A stretch of DNA of 64,000 nt, taken from contig VUYV01000589.1 of the NCBI GenBank assembly GCA_008711295.1, positions 247,528 to 311,527 of the forward strand, in the 5' to 3' direction. Positions 1 to 15,100 of this stretch are shown here, piece after piece. Each line of letters begins with the position of its first letter. The first letter of the stretch is position 1. The notes under the pieces were generated by a model. That model worked only from the letters and a program-made list of their open reading frames with translations. It ran no database searches and had not been told where the DNA came from. Source of the DNA: Anarhynchus alexandrinus. Taxonomy: Eukaryota > Chordata > Aves > Charadriiformes > Charadriidae. The position numbers and the translations under genes are program-made.

Positions 1-30
1 TGAGTTGGGGGCAGGAGAGGGAGACCTTAC

Positions 31-135
31 CTTATAAATAAGGTCCTTTAGTGTCCCTTTTTCACTGAACGGTCTAATAACCAGCGCCGAAGATTCATTG
101 GCAGTGGCAAAAGTGATTTTGTAAATATAAGGATG
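31..135 (-). CDS. PXK: PXK coding exon 8 (residues 206-240)
   Basis: 105 nt, 35 codons, donor GTAAGG. It includes YIYKITFATANESSALVI and EKGTLKDLIYK, typical of the PXK kinase-like domain. It is the last exon in the window; the donor and 30 bp of the next intron reach the left edge. Confidence 0.96.
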
Positions 136-3100
136 CTACCAAAAGAAGAAACTGTAAGTAAGTTTTAGATTACAGACTCTGTATTTCATTTTTGCTTGAT
201 TCACGAGTAAGAAAAGATCTGCCTCAATTGTATATTTAAAGTAATAAATTGGATTCTGTCAGTGACATTTGCTCAAGCTATTCAGTCTCAACCTGGAGAA
301 AACGCAAAGAAAACGTCACAAGAACATTGTTGAATTTCCACATAAAATGGTGATTTTTTTTAATTTTTTTTTTTTTAACAAAACAGGCTGGCAGTTGAGA
401 CAAATGAAGAATCCAGCCCCTTTAATACTTATACATGAGCAGCTTTACTGCAGGTTTAAGTCATGCTAAGCTAATAAATTCATTCATGGTTTTATACAAC
501 TATGGCACGTAAGGAACCTTGGCATTAATAGCTGTCACAACTGTTTTACGTCTTCAGAAATTATTATAACGACTTCCTGCAACTTTGTGAAACCAAATGA
601 GACAGCACAGTTGGAAATAAATTACACATGCAATACATATTTTGATTGAAATTGCAAGTTAGGAAAAGACCCCGTGTTCACGTCCTATTTTAATACATCA
701 GTTTCAGTCTGGTTTGGGGGTTGAAAAGTCTGGTTTTCAGCCCCTCCTGTTGTGCGCATCTGCTGAGTTCCAAGACTGCACAGAGGTTTAGCAGTTTAAA
801 CACCATCCTTTTCAGCCAGTCTCTGACATGCTTAACATCCTTAAAGAGAAACTCCTTTGGAGTCAAATGCCAGTTTTTCAGACAGAGATGCCTATTGGAT
901 TTATAACATGGCATTGCACAGGAGCTTAAATTGGACAGCCTCCATTGTACCCCTACTAAGACAGTCCTGTCTTAAGTTTAAGGAACTGAAAAATAATGAC
1001 ACTTGTTGCACTGCCTTATTCACTGCTGCCTGAGAATAACCCCAGAACATGGGTTAGCAATTACACCTAGACAGCACTATTTAACAGCCTAAAAGTGTTC
1101 AGGAGCTGAAATAAAAGCTCATGATCTCACACTACTGCACAAGAAGAAAAAAATAAAATTAACCACAACTCAATCTCCTGTAATAACCCTGCAGGATTAT
1201 TATTTGTGCTGAGAACACATTACCTCATATTGTGTGGGAAATGTAATTAAAAGGTTCACCCTTCTTTAAAAGAAAGCAACGCTAAAATTACAAACTATGT
1301 CTATTAGGCTATATGTGCTTTTGCAAGATCAGTCCTTGACAAGCACTTTTGTGCTGGCACAATTTAAAAGTCTTCGAGTAATACTCACAGAACAGGAAGA
1401 AAGAAGTTTCACAGCATACTGTAAGTCTTTGTCAGACAAGTATTTATCAGGGCCAAGATCAGCCTGGAAATAAATAGGAAAAGAATGGCATCATAATAAA
1501 TGTTGCATTCCATAAAGAAAGTGTGATCTATATCCTGCTCTCACAAATTAAGACAGCTGCTTGAAGATATATTTTGAAGAGGAAGCAAAGAAATTACACA
1601 CACAGAATGAAACCTGAAGAGGCTGAATAAAGCCATGGTTTCACAATACAAAGTGCCTGACAGTAAATAAGTATTATTGCCTCCTTCCCCACCCCATATC
1701 TGACGTGCATTACTACCACTGAATGAACTCTGCCAACCCCAAACTTGGGGACTGTGTGCATTGTGAACTGATAAGGCTTAAACCCCCACCTTCTTCCTCT
1801 CCAGCAAGAAAAACTTCCCTCCTACTGCAGGCTTTAGTGATATCCGCTCTCCAGTGAAGTCTCAGAAACAGCTATGCTGACATAATTCAGAGGGCAGCAT
1901 ATTTCAGCACAGGAACACAAGCAAGTGTTTAGTAACAACAAACTATTTGGTGTCAATTCATGCCTACCTTAAAGGAGCTATTCACGCCTCTCTCACCTAT
2001 CAGTTTGTCAGCAAAACTAAAGATCCAAGTAAGGAGACCCACCACTTTAAAAAGGATCACTTTGTAATTTTCAGTAAGCGAATTTATACTACGGTCAACG
2101 TCATTACAACTGAAGAAACAGAGGTGCAGGAATAGGAACAAATGACCAGGCACAGAAACTCGCAAACTGGATTTGCCACCAGAGGAAAGAAACGTAAGAA
2201 GTTCCCACACCACACATCCACCTAAGGGCTTTCAAGGCTCTTTCAAAGCCTGAGCTGTTAAGACTATCTCTCTGCCACTCCTGCACGGTAGCCAAAATAA
2301 ATGAAATAAACCAGGTTCATTAAGAAAGACTTGAGTATGAGATGAAAGTATATATACCCAGCTTAACATTAGCCGTTCCTTTGGTTGATTCTTAATCTTC
2401 ATTAAGAAATATTTCTTACGTATTCGCCAACCTACAAAAGAAAAGAAGAGTCATCAACAGCTTTAATTAAAACACTACTAAATCACATGGCTTACAGGGA
2501 GGAGAAGGTCTGTAAGCAAAGATAGTATTGTAATCTTAGGACAACTCATATAGTTGGAAAAAAAATATCAGACAAGTTGTCATGCATACATGCTATTCTT
2601 ACCTATATCTTTTAATGGTTCTACCACTTCCCACTTTGGCTCTGATCGGAAGAACATTGAAACATGCTGTAAGGCAACTTCTGGAAAGAAAAAAAAATAA
2701 GTTTATAAGAGACTATTTAAGATGATTATCCACATGTCAGGTAAGGTTCAATGCCAGAAGGAAGCCTGCAGGGATTCAGGCTGAAAGTCAGCAAAATCAC
2801 TTTAAAAGGAAATCAGATAAAAACACAGTTAAAGGGCGTTTGCATTTTTAACCTGAGAGCTCAAATCCACAGAGAAAACAGAAAGCACTGCCTTTAAAAA
2901 ACTTTGCTTATTGAGTTTGCATTCTGTCTGCACTAGATCTACATTTCCAAGTCCAAATCCAATGCTCACTGTGAAGATTTCCCACACTGTATTTGATCAC
3001 GAAATGTTTCTGCTATACCTGTAAAAGTGCTAACTTCTACATCTTTTTAATGTTCATCTACATTGCCATTACTACATGTAAACTTATTAGTTCTGTTTCA

Positions 3101-6100
3101 CTATGTGTTAATCTGTCCTCTTCTGTGCAGGCAAAGGTTATTTTGCTAGCTGTCATGATCCAACACATATTTTGGGTGAGGGGAGGGAGGTCACCCTTCT
3201 GGTTACTGAATTCTCCCACAGCTGGGAACACAACTGGTTTATTCATGAAGTGATTTGAGGGGAAATCTCAGTGAGAAGTGGTGACAGCAGGGGGAGAAAG
3301 GGAATCATGCCAACAAGGAGTTTTCTCTATCATGGCTTATATTGGCACAGAAATACAGCAAAAAGGTAAGGATGCACTGATCTTTCTGCACTGTGTCTTG
3401 TCTCTCCAAAAACAGGCTAGGAAAAACAGAGAGAACAGCACAATAAGTGTCAGCTCAGTGCTCCAGTACGTAAAAAAATGACAAACTGACGGTGCTTCCA
3501 AAGACCATAGGCAATGACTCAATTGCTACTAACTTCCCTGCAACTTGCTGAAAAAACAGTCGTGATGAACACGCTCAGAATTAACACAGAAGTCACAGTG
3601 TCTCCTCAGGGATTAAATTGCTTGCTCAGCATTAGGCAGACAAACTGCATCCTTAAAGAGTTACTAATAATTTACAACTCCTCCACAGCTTATCATAAAC
3701 ATCCGGGAAATGTTCTTTGTGCTTTGAAGCTGGAGATACAAGAATGCTACGTAAAGGGAGAGCAAAAAGACAAGTGAAAAGGAAACAGTAAGTTCCTGCT
3801 TCAGTAGGCTCTGCTTTTATGAAAACAAGCTTTGCATTTTGCAAAGAGTCAGTTTGCCCATGAACTGTATCTGTGGAGTGAGTTTCATCACTAAGAGGAA
3901 GTTGGTTTTTTTTTTTCAGTCTGCAAGACAAATATTTAACAACTTCCAGTAGCTGAAGCCAGACAAATCCAAAGAGGAAACATTTAATAATGAAGAGAAC
4001 CGATCACTGGGATACCATTTTAAGGGATGCAAAAGATTTTCCAGTACTTGGGGGGAGAGAGGGTGTGACTTATTCAAGCCTTGAAAAAGTACTCAACCTA
4101 GCTCAAACGAGTAGTTCTAGGAAGTCTTACAACCCAAAGTGACAGCAGGAGCTAGACAAGATGACCACAATCGTTCCTGTTGATTTGAAAAACCTCAGAA
4201 CCACAACAAACGCAAGTTTCAGTGTTCAGACAACCAGCTGCTTTAACTGAACGCAGAGCTGAAAAACTTAACTCCACCTTACACTCTGGTAGACAAATAA
4301 TTTCCAAACACCAACCCTCCCCATTTATCACAAACTGTGAAAAAGTAGACGTCACTCTCACAAATCCCCCTCCACAAGTTCTCCTTACACAGATCTTGAC
4401 CCTCATCACTCTGCTGTAAAATAATTCAAATACTTAGATTTGACAACTGCAGCATGATTCATGCAGAGTTGGAGAAACTTTATCATAAACAATCACATGC
4501 ACAGAGTGACAATTTGGAAGGTTGTTCCCGCCATCCGCCCCCCATGCTTCAATGTAAGTCCTTGCCAGCATTAGTGGAAGACCTACACACTCGCTAAAGT
4601 GAAACTGTAATGCAGTTTTGCAATTCCTCACTTACCAGTGTAGTTTACAGAATAGCTGTTTGGGTCCAAGAATTTTTTTACCAATTCACAGTTAGACAGG
4701 ATGTGATGGGTAGTAATTACATCGAGATAGGCCTGGAGTCCCTTCTGTCTTTCAGCTATGAATTCACGCTCCATGTTTCCAATCAATTTTTTTGGAGGAA
4801 GAGGTAGACTGAGAGTTGAGATCTTAAAAAGAGAGAAAAAATTACTAACCTTGCTCTCAAAATGCCTCAGGGATATAAACTAGCAACCCAGAAAGTGAAA
4901 GAATCTCAGCAGCAAGCTAACTACTGGGTAACTCTTTTTGTACTGTGTCTATACAAGCTTTTATGTTTTTTCTAAGTACTGTTATCGGGGTGAGCTAGTC
5001 AGACAACAGCTCGCATCCCACTGTGAAGAGCTGAGTAAGTGGAATGACACTAAAAATGCGAGAAGATAAATTTTTGGTAGTGAGTCATGCGCTTAAGATC
5101 ACTACACAAAACTTTCAGATACTAAATGGCTACAATTTTCAGCCAAATCCTCTCTATGACATACTACCACCACCACAGCACAAAAACAATTCACACCTTA
5201 CCATTTTCTCCAGATAAGATTTATGTTTTCTTATTTCACGACGTGCAGATTAATAACTTTCCTTTGCCTCTACTGCCTTTATCAGTAATTTAAAGCCCTT
5301 ACTGTCACTATTTTAAATCTGTAATTTCAAATATGGTGCAACTTTTCCATTTTCTCTTCCAAATTTATTGCTGCACAGTTCTTAAACAGCAATACATCTT
5401 GCCACCCAGCCAGAGCTGCAATCTACCAGTGGACGTGCAGTAGTTGTTTTATGTTGACATAAGTGATCCAAAACTTCAGATAAAAATCAGAGAAATACTT
5501 TGAAATAGGACGATGAAAAAATGTACAGAAATTCAAAGCCTTATGTAAGTCAGATCAAAGAGATCAGCTTTAGAAAACAAAACTAGGTTGCACACAGTGT
5601 TTACATTCTATTACGTCACGTGAATTGCCAGAATAATTTTTTCATGTTGTTAACACATCGTTGTCCTGCAGATCAAAGCACCTGCCTTGGGTATGCTGAA
5701 TCTCCATGGGAGTTATCTTTAAGAAATGTGTATTGCAGGAATCAATTACACCAGATGCAATAACCTCATTTCTAAAGCAAACAGTTCACCAGGGAGAAGA
5801 CAGTGACTTTTGGTGTTTGAACAACTTTCCTTTTAACTAGTGGAAAAAGTAAAGGCCCTCAAGCAACTGGGGCACAAGTAGCAATCCCTCTCCTTTTTTC
5901 CTCCTCTTTTTTGAACACAGTTGTCCCTCACCTCACCTTAGCACTTCTCCTACTTCTGTTTCTGACTACAAATCACGGGCTAAAAAAAGACTACGCCTGA
6001 ATTACCAATGTTAATAGAAATCATCCAATCCACTGAGCATTTTTTAATGCTCTTTTACACCCAAAGGGGAAAAAATATATCCAGGAATAAACCCAAAAGC

Positions 6101-9100
6101 AACAATATGCCACTTAAAACTAATCTGGTGAATTACTGGCTGTAACACCAGAGGCATACCGAACGTTCATTTGGCAGATGACTTTTACTTCAATTCAAAA
6201 ACAAGTTTCTAAACGAAAACTAAATGCATTTCTGGTATTACTCACTTGAAAAGCATGTAAAATCATAATCACCTTTACCTTCTTGACCTGACAGCTAGCT
6301 ACCATCAGAGAGAAAAGGACTCTGGTTCAGATGTTTTCAAACCACTATTATTTGTTTAAAAATTTCAATAAACCACACATCTGCTATTTTTCAGCAGAAA
6401 GTAACATTCACCCCCAGGTTTTTGTGGCTATCTGCCAAAACGCACAGCACAGTGCGAACACTGTCTACCACAGAAGAACACCTCACTGAGGTTCTGACCT
6501 TGCACAGACCTCGCACGCTTTCAAACACGAGTCGTACTTCTCCATGGCCCCAGCTCAGCACTGGAGCCAGGATGGGCTTCACCGCAGAAGAACCTGGGAA
6601 TTAACATTCTTATCTTCAAACCACAGCCCGCTCAGGAATGTCTGTTCAAAAGCTGCAATAAAATGCTTCACAAAAGCCAGATATCTTGCTGCGAATACTG
6701 TACCAGTAAGTAGTTCACTTAAAATAGAAGAGCAGCCAATGATCTCCACACATCTCTGTCAAGTAAGTGAAGAGGAAGAAATGCAGGATGGCCTGGAAGG
6801 AGCTTTTCAATCCAGTACGCAGCTGAGAGTTCAGGGAATCTAGCCTGAAACTTTCTGATGCAGATCAGGGTCACAGGTATACAGCTCTCGTTATTTCCAA
6901 GGTGTTTGGTAGGACTGCATCCCGTGCCTGGACAGTTTGGAAATTCTTAGTCCTCACCATTATTGCATAGGTAGCACCAGATTAACAGCAGCAAAGTTGT
7001 ATTCCAACTCAGCTGCAGTTCTGTGTTCAAACACAACCACCCAAAGCTACAGAGAGGTCAAGTATGCCACAAGAACTGGAAGAACCTGAGGCTCTACACC
7101 CAAAAGAAGCTCCAGCAGTTTTTCCAGCAACGTTTTAGTTTTGAAGGAAGGACACCGGGTTTTGGTATTTTCTTATTGCTCATTGCTTGANTTATTTACT
7201 CTAATTTCAATATACACAAGATGAGAAAAGAGTTTAAAAATAAGTCATGGGACCTGAACAGTGTGATGAAATATTGTTGCTTAGAGTTCTGGATGGAAAG
7301 AACGGAGGAGTGCTGCATGTCTTAATGGATCAGAAAGCTTCAACTACAGCATTACAAAGAGCAATTTATAAAAACCTCCAAAACAGTGTGAGAAGAGCAA
7401 TTTTAACATGCTTCTCACCAGCTACTGTCTGCTGCCTCTCAAGCCCTTGCATATGGAACTAGGCTGGAGGAGCAGCGGTGTTTGTCAAAAGCAGAGTTGT
7501 GCATCTTCGGTAAAGGCTTAAAACTCTCTTCCTGCCCTTCTGCTGGGCACATAACGAAGAATTGCCCCTCTCAGGGCAGCTCTCTGTACTAACCAGAAAA
7601 GGCTGTCTCCAAGCTGAGATACGTATTTGCCTTTCCAGACTGTGGAAAGCAGAAACAGGAGTTTGAACACCAAGGGGTGAGCAGTAGTTTTCACTGAAGG
7701 AGACCAAGTGCTAATGAACACGGCCCGTTAATTTAGCTGCCCTCTGCATACCCCCCTCTCCAAGTTAGAGGTATGTCTTGATGATTCTGTTTGATCTTTT
7801 CTAGCCATCCAAGCAGCTGACATTTTTGTCCCAGATCTTCGTATCTTATAGCTGCAAAATCTCTCCCCTTTCAAATTCCTCCTCAGGAACTCCACTCAGC
7901 GAGTTGTTATCAAATAAATTCCTGAACCCTCCACTTTTATCATTCACCTCTGCCTCAGATACCACAGCTTTTTCTTTCTGTCCTACATCATACATAACCT
8001 ATTTCCCTTCACTTTCTAGACCTTCCACCTAGGCCTACCCTTTCAGTACCTGCCATTTCTAAGTCTTAAAGGTCCATTGCCTTTTCTACTAAAGCTGCCT
8101 CATTTGAAAGTTAAATGAGAAGGCAACAAAGCTTTTTCATGCCTTAACACATTCTCTTCCCCACGGTTAAGAGGAGCTTGTTACAGGTGGCTGCAAAAGT
8201 GAACTCTTTCTTCTTTTTAAAACCTTCTCGAAATTCTCTCTCTGTGATCTCTATCAAAATTTGGCTATGGTTAAGACTACAATGACTACTATGTACTGTG
8301 ACAGACATGGACCATCTCGTTTCCTTGTGTTCCCATGGGTGCTTATCTGATCTTAAATCTTGGATTTCTCTGGAGCAGTAGACATCTTTGTATTGCACTT
8401 ATTCAGCACATCATACAAGAGGTTTCTAGGTCATGAAAAATCAAGTTCCTATGTGCCACTGCAAATTCAATAAAATAATTCCATAACGCAACCATGTTGC
8501 ATCTGTTGAATTATGTCTAATTTGTCCCCCCATCCACCTTCTAGCACAGGAATCAGTTATAGTAGACTATCAGAGTGCACAATTCAACATTCTTACATGG
8601 TTTTACCCACTGAGGTTCATCAAGCAGATAGCTGATTTGACTGGGGCAGGGGGGAGGGAGCAGAAGCAGTGTTAAGCTCTTGAATTCACACAACATTTAA
8701 CAGGGAAAAAAAAAATTCAAAGTCACAAAAATCTATCCTCAGATTGCAGAAGCGTTCCCTTTCTATCTTGCTTTCACAGTACTATGGAAATCCCAAGAAA
8801 CAAGTTTCACTCCTGTGGATGCCAGTCACTGCTGCTTCCCCCTTTTTCTCACACACACTCATATGCCCTGCTTTTTCCCACACAAACTCAAAAGAAATAA
8901 TTGTCCTAAAAAGCAAAAGAAAACACACAGTAAGTCCAGTGTTTAACTAAGGAACGCTTTCCAGTGATACAGAAAACCATCACATGATAAGCAGCATCTG
9001 GTAGTGCTTTTAGACGAATATAAATAATGAGACACATAGCACTTCAATGCTGAATTTAAGGCTGGTATGTGCCTTGGCTTTCTTCAAATCAAAGGAGGAA

Positions 9101-12100
9101 CAAATAATAACACATAAAACCGGAACAAGTCACAGTACTGAAGGAAAAGATTCAGTATCTGCCAATTTCCTCCATTTCTATATAAATTGGTCCTGTTGAT
9201 GCCAAAATTAAAATTTTACAAGAGAAAACATAAGAGTGAAAAAGTATACATTCAAGTTACATTTGATGCCACAAGTTTCTCTTTAGAGCTACGTGAATTT
9301 GTGTTTTTTCTTCACTGCAATATATAAAAATATCACAAGCCATTTTAAATATATCCTTCTAAATGACATTTTGTATTTATATACCAAGGGTGAAATTTAC
9401 CTGCAAGCTATTGTTAAGCAAGTCAAAGTCACTGTATCGCCTCACAATCTGCAAAATAAAAAAGCAAAGTTCAAGAAACACATTACTTTTCCCATTAGCT
9501 TTTTACTCTTCAAAATCCCATCAGACAAAAGTAATTACCATTTACAATCTTCTTCTTTTAATCATTTTTGTACAAACGTGTAACTGCTGGAGAGCAAAGA
9601 GTAGCTTTTAATCACATCTCGACCAAATCAAAAATGCATTTATAAACATTATCTTAAAACAGCTTTAAAAAAATATTTGCAAGCAACGTTGTCTGCAAAC
9701 AAAGCATTTTTGCCATGTTCGATGCAACAACTTTTCATAGTCGTCTTCATTACTACTTCTAGGTTTCGTTGGTCACGTATCAGCAAGGATGTGATTTTAG
9801 CACTAAGGAAGGCAAACTGGCTTTTGAGATTTAAAAATGATGGTTGTACCAACACACAGTAGTAACACCACAGGCATTTTTCCTGGAATATTCACAATAG
9901 CAGCAGACAACACGTCTTCTGTAGCTGGCAGCAATACTGTCTTAGTTTTTGACCAAAAGCATTCAAGCACTTCATGTTCTCAATTCCAAACCAACATTTC
10001 CCTCTCCAGCTCAAATTTAAAATCTAGGAAGAGACAATTTTCAAATTCTTCATAAAAAGGCATCCTGGTTACATGAAACACAGGTTTGAGAAATTACCTG
10101 CCAACTGTTTTCTGCTGAAACTCCTCTCTGAACACGGATTATGTATTCCTAATAAAAGGAAAGAGTTATTAGAAGTGAGAACTAATGAGCTGAAGAAAGT
10201 TATTAGGTACTGCTCCAAATACGAACACTCTTCAATTAGGAAACGTTCGGAAGCAGAAAATTGAGATCCAGATTTTAAGTGCCTAGGTGAAGGTCAGAGC
10301 TGGGTTTGCTCAGACCCATCACTGGCAGCTGTCTCCCTCTGCTGTGTGGAGTAGAAGACAAAGAGAGGTCCAAGAGCTTGCCCAACTGTGAGGCACTTGA
10401 ACAGTTTCATTTAGTTATGGGAAAAGATGGCAAGAGCATACTCACTACGCATCTCTGCTGACAGCAGCTGAAGAAACCTCTCCTCACCTCACCTCCAATA
10501 TCTAACAAGTAGCCCCCGAGAATTACTGCCGCCACCATAACAGAATAAAATGCCAGTGAAAACCCACAGCTGCCCAACCTCTAATTATTTTTGTACAAGA
10601 AAGGTTACCACAAAAGCTTTGGGGTGTGCTTGAGCAACTAGAACGTATCAGTTTCTCATGATGATAATTCCTCATTTATAATGCATGCTTAATGTTAATC
10701 ATTTGTATATTAACTATGCAGATAAAGCTAAATCTCAGTGAACCACTTTTAAATTTTAAGAATTAATAATTCTCCCACTACAATTACATTCATAAAGCAC
10801 AATTCCTTTTCAGTCTCTTCATTTCAAGCTCCACTGTACCTTTTGTAGACCAATAGCTGGTTGATACAGCAATATCATTATTTGAGATTTACCTAATTAT
10901 CTCAAGAATAGAACCAAGTATTTTGTGCACCTACTTGCACATTCTTCAAGGAAGCCGTGATTTTGTTTACCCCTACTTTGTTTAAGTTTGAAAACAGCCC
11001 TAAAAACACTTTTGACACTTCAGAGATCATAAACGAGGTAAGTCCTTTTCCTAGAAAGCCTATAATCTCCATTTTAGATATTGTTTAATTAGCAAGGAAA
11101 TAAAATTAATCTGGGCTAAGTGTAATCAGAGATACTTCCTTTACCATTTGCATACAAAGGCTCTATAAATGCCGCTCTTGTTAAAGGTTTATTACACAGA
11201 TAATCCCATGGCCACATAATTTACACTGAAAAACAGGAAAACGGAGAGCCAAAAAGTAAGGTGCTGCCTGAGAAAATGCAGCTCTCAAAACTGAAGAGAG
11301 CTGGAGAGTACGCAGAGTCAGAAGAGCGGGAAGAAGCCACGCAGGTACCTATGCTTTCACACCTTCCTTCCAACTGTATCAGCCCGAGGCTGCAGGAGAG
11401 GCTTATGTCCCCACCTCCTCTGAAGCACATTCATCCTCTCTGCTGTGCTCAGCCAGGGGTGGCAGGACCCACCACCGGTGCTCCCAGTACCACCAGATCC
11501 CCCAGGCTGCCTCACGGGACACTCTCAGTCGCACTGCACACCCGCAGCTACAAAATCCAAAGCGAGAACTAGAAATTCTAGAACAAATACAAACCCAAGC
11601 CATGGCTCACGGTCGTTCTAAGCTGGAACATGCAAAAAGCTCTTTGCACTTGTGCCAAGCGACGCGCGAGCACCCACCCAGCTATTGCCTGCAGTGCAGC
11701 ACCCATCACATGATAAATCAGTTGTTATTCTGCGCAGATGACTTCATTCACCCTGGTACAAAACTTTCAAACGTATTTTATGTAAAGTGCTGAATAATTT
11801 TTCATTTCAAATGCCACCTGATTTTGCCAAACTGCTTACATCAATAGGGGTGTTACACAAACAAAAAGGACAGGCCAGTGCACTAGGCACGATTTTTTTC
11901 AGATATAAAAATTAATGCTGCATTCCAAATTATCATGAATAGACAATAACAAAATGACAACAAATAAACAAAAGCACTGCCAGCACCTTGAGTTTATATA
12001 CCAAATTTGTCTATTCTGTAACAATAAGTCTACCTGGCATGTACCTGCATACCAACTAGATAATTCAATTAATTGAGTGTTTGATCTATGAAGTATTCTA

Positions 12101-15100
12101 AATTCAGCTTCCCAGTTAAAAATCCACTACAGGCATTTATTAGTAACTTCTTTCAGGTACTGCAAAGCATTTTTTGGTTTTGGAAGTTGTCTTCAGAACC
12201 ACACAGAACTAATACTCTTATTTCAAATGAAATTAAATTAAAAGCTTGTACACTGAAAAGCATAAATATACCCCTGGATGCAAACAAACAAAGTGGGGCA
12301 CATGAGAGAATCCCTCCATAGAATTAAATTCTCATTTAGCATTTACCACCATGAAAAGTAGGTAGTGTAAATCAAGAATTATGACTATTCCAGACAGGAG
12401 GCAAAGACAACACTTACCAGATGGCTTTACCTTGTGTGGTCAACCTTAACTAATTTAGAATTTATCTACTGAAGTTTCCTTCCAAAGCACAATGCTGCTC
12501 AGGCAAAAATGCTATTCCATTTTCTAAAATTCACTTAAAATATCCTTTATCATCAACAGCTATCAAATATCTGTAGCAATTTTGAACCACCTAGTCTTGA
12601 GGACTAATTCAAGACCAGTAAGCATGAAAACCCAAAAGATTTTAAATCCTTAATGTCCTAGCAGCTTAGACAGAAATGACAGAAATCCAAGATGTCACAA
12701 ACCAAAACACATAACGATCACACTGGAATTCAAGTGTCTCTTTTCAGAAAGTCAGCCTGACACGGTCTCTCCACGTTCTCTTCTCCTACCCATTTGAAAT
12801 TATAATTAAGGTATTTTCTTGCAAAACAAGAAGCCCAAATCCTCGTAAACAGTAACAAAATTCCACAGAGGTGATTGCAATTCAACCAGTGTAATTATGT
12901 TTGGAAACTGTGCGACGGAACCCAATTAAATGGACACCTGGAAACCCAGATTCACCACTAACATGGCTTTTCCTGTTTTGTGATCATCGCTGTATTTTGG
13001 GAAGTAGGAAGAGGCTACTTTACACGCAGTCAAAGAATTGCAGCAACTGCTTATTCAGCAAGTCTCAAAGGAACGTTGGCCGTTTCTCTGAAAAACCATG
13101 TCAGTGATGATTCACCACGTTCAGTCATTCATCTTTTCTAGGATTTTGAAAGAAGCAGAGTTATTGCTCAATCCCGTGTAGCACTTACTCTTCTTTATCC
13201 AGCGATTAACCTTTTCTGTTGTACCCCAGGAAAACGCTCTCGGGCGGGCAGAACACACAAATTCATTAGACGACCGTCAAAGCATCGTACTGCATACCAC
13301 CGCTCTGATCGGTATGACAGTCGCCTCTTCTGGAGAGCCTAGTGATGAACAACTCAGGGCTCAGAGCTCAGTCTCACAGCAAGATTATATCACAGAACTA
13401 GATTTGGCACACAACTATTTTTTCCACGCAGACTCAAGCGTTTTCCCAACCAGTTCTGCTTTGGCACCCTAAAGCACTAATCGAGCCCCCTCTTTACACC
13501 ACAGGTTCACAACCTGAAAGAAGAGAGCATTGCTCTCCAGACGTGGTCCTTAGTTCTGTAGCTATGGAAAAGCTAAGTCCCCACCACGCGCTCTCCATCA
13601 GCGCGGCCCGTAACGAAGAACTGGCCACTTGAGCACTACGTTGGCAATACAAATAATGAAAAAGCCTAAATGGCCTTCTGGGGTTTATTTTCCCTACAGT
13701 CAATAACAAGACGGAAAGCCAAAGAATAGCTCTAGTAGGAAAGCCACGGGAAGAAATACACCACCATTCCCAATATCTGCCATGGCTACACACAATCAGC
13801 AGACCACAGTACGCCGAGTTTCAGTGAGAAGTCGATACTTCCCATTGCCTCCGCACGGCAACAAGCTTGTCTTGGGATTATAATTAGCGCCGCTGATATA
13901 TGCTTCCCATAGGACCAAAGAAGAGCTTTCCACTCTGCAAGGAGAAAGCCTAAATGCACAAAAGCCTTTATTACCCTGCCAAATTCTGTTTTGTTTAGGA
14001 AAAAAAATCTGTATTACGACAATTTTCTTCTGAGACAGCCTGACTTGATAGTAGGACTGAGACTGTACCCATAGGAAATAAATGACAGTGTAAGGAAAAC
14101 ATATAGGCACGCGCAGGATCATTTCTGTTTAGCTGCATCATCTAACACAGGAGAATATGATGGAAAAGGCTTCAGAAATGGCTACGTAATCACCAGAGTT
14201 CACTCCTGCCGACAATTTTCAGGATCAACAACCAGGCTCAGCGAGGTCTTGGTTAGCTACACTCAAGCAGAAATTCCTGTGGCATTTTTCACTCCTACAT
14301 GAACGGCTCAAAATCTTCCCTATGACTCAGTTTACCAAACAACTCCAAAGGAGCCCTAACAGCCGCTAGTTGGCAAAGAAAGGTCTCAGCTCGCAGAAGA
14401 GAGACAACCTCACGCTACCGACTTCGCCTGCAGGCAGCAAGCTCACCGGCAGCAAACACACAGGAGCCACCAACCAGACAGGCCATGAAACCCTTCCCCA
14501 GGCAACCTCCCTGAGCCCCTCCAGACTCCCACACAGGTACGGTTTGTACGTCCGCTGCCCTTCCGACCAACCCTGCCCAGACAGATCCTGCCACAGCCGT
14601 GATATTCCAGCAGCAGCAGTTCAGTATAGATTTTTAAAGATGCGAAGCGAAGCAGTTTTACCTATGGGATCATTTCCTGGCTGCTCCCATCAGTCAAGAA
14701 AGCGGAAACCCGTGCTGGGAGGGGGAGGTCGGGAGCAGGGAAAGCTGTATCACCCTGGCTGCACACTGTCATTTCCTAAAATCTTCTTCCTACCACTACA
14801 GAGCGCTGGATAGAGTTTCTGAAAAAGAGTATTTTCCAAACATCCACACGGATCACTGACAACCACGCTGCATTTCTCCAGTCCTTTGCCAACAACAGTT
14901 TCACAATCACTGCCTGGAATTAACGTTATCCTGAACTTACCCATTTGCATAAAGAGCCAACATTCAGGTGGTTTTTCCCCCCACATTCACCGAGATTATT
15001 CCCTGGTATTCCAGCACTTCAGCATCAGCAACTCAGAGCTGCTCAGATAATTTTGTTAACATTCCTAGGTGAAAGTTACTCAGCAAAGCATGTCCAAATG

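Larger units (their letters stand above)
136..4635 (-). other. PXK introns 4-7
   Basis: AT-rich intron sequence at 136-1388, 1464-2357, 2432-2602 (only 171 bp) and 2681-4635, interrupted by exons 5-7. Short poly-A/T runs are the only other features I can see. No RNA gene or recognisable transposon is apparent. Confidence 0.8.

Noticed and set aside
14370..14813. 147-residue plus-strand frame in PXK intron 1
   Set aside because: No family resemblance, no splice or promoter context, and GC-richer intron sequence makes chance frames likely.
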